Assembly: GCA_948960675.1 (NCBI GenBank)
Contig: CARDPF010000233.1
Location: forward strand, 1-5,053
Length of the DNA stretch: 5,053 nt
Direction: 5' to 3'
Source of the DNA: an uncultured Eisenbergiella sp.
GTDB taxonomy: Bacteria; Bacillota; Clostridia; Lachnospirales; Lachnospiraceae
Both the position numbers and the translations under genes were made by a program. Each line of letters opens with the position of its first letter. Within the stretch, counting starts at the first letter, position 1. Positions 4,891 through 5,053 of the stretch are shown here, piece after piece. The notes under the pieces were generated by a model, which did not search any database, was not told the DNA's origin, and worked only from the letters and a program-made list of their open reading frames with translations.

Positions 4891-5053
4891 GTGAGTGGTG
4901 GCGGAAAAGGGAATCCTGCGGCGGCGAGATACGGGCGGCCATCCTGAGACGAACCGGAGGGCGCAGGTCTGCTGCTGGCTTGCGGGATACCGGACGGGAA
5001 ATTCCACCAAAACGGATGCTGTTCCTAAACGCCACAGGGCGCAAAAAACGCAC
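4891..5053. other. Terminal 163 bases with nothing recognised
   Basis: No convincing gene, terminator or promoter was found on either strand. Short open frames here have no ribosome binding site and no recognisable protein pattern. A minor hairpin, CGCC 5030-5033 with GGCG 5038-5041, precedes a six-A run, so it would not act as a terminator on the plus strand. The operon's terminator may lie beyond the window. Confidence 0.5.

Noticed and set aside
5038..5053. Possible third repeat copy at the right edge (GCAAAAAACGC resembles 2831-2842)
   Set aside because: Only about a dozen low-complexity bases are available before the window ends, which is too little to call.
4826..5053. Minus-strand open frame running off the right edge
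   Set aside because: It has no recognisable protein pattern, is rich in Arg and Pro as expected for antisense of GC-rich DNA, and overlaps the end of the membrane protein gene.

Overview
The window looks like chromosomal DNA of an anaerobic, low-to-mid G+C Firmicute, most likely a gut-type member of the Clostridia (Lachnospiraceae-like). The signs are strong AAGGAGG-type ribosome binding sites, near-consensus sigma-A promoters, a THF riboswitch in front of a folate ECF transporter S component, a YtrA-type GntR regulator and a two-cluster ferredoxin protein of the DUF362 family. The taxonomic call is an inference; no rRNA or marker gene is present. All five supported genes are on the plus strand. 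No tRNA, rRNA, CRISPR array, transposase or phage gene was seen.

Left part (1-1301): a copy of a dispersed intergenic repeat (39-97, with a tail to about 127) lies just upstream of a sigma-A-like promoter (144-172). A 368-residue DUF362 / 2x[4Fe-4S] protein (195-1301) follows on a very short leader.

Middle part (1302-2808): the 185 bases after the DUF362 gene hold a tetrahydrofolate riboswitch (1316-1422). Its expression platform (1418-1480) can be read base by base as a translational OFF switch, because two mutually exclusive helices either free or bury the folT ribosome binding site. folT (1487-2074) encodes the substrate-binding membrane subunit of a folate ECF transporter. A strongly structured 82-base intergenic element (2078-2159) with a multibranch fold separates folT from a cytoplasmic SGNH/GDSL hydrolase (2173-2808). 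No clear terminator separates the first three genes, so read-through between them is possible.

Right part (2809-5053): a second copy of the dispersed repeat (2867-2926) again lies immediately upstream of a promoter. This promoter is a perfect TTGACA plus TAATAT with a 17-base spacer, and two long overlapping palindromes are laid over it. It drives a two-gene operon: a YtrA-type GntR repressor (3053-3442), then 11 bases later a 478-residue polytopic membrane protein with a DUF5808-like motif and a C-terminal bacterial PH-like domain (3454-4890). The simplest model is an autoregulated repressor controlling a membrane protein, perhaps an envelope-stress or peptide-resistance module. The inducer and the membrane protein's function are unknown. 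The last 163 bases (4891-5053) hold nothing recognisable.
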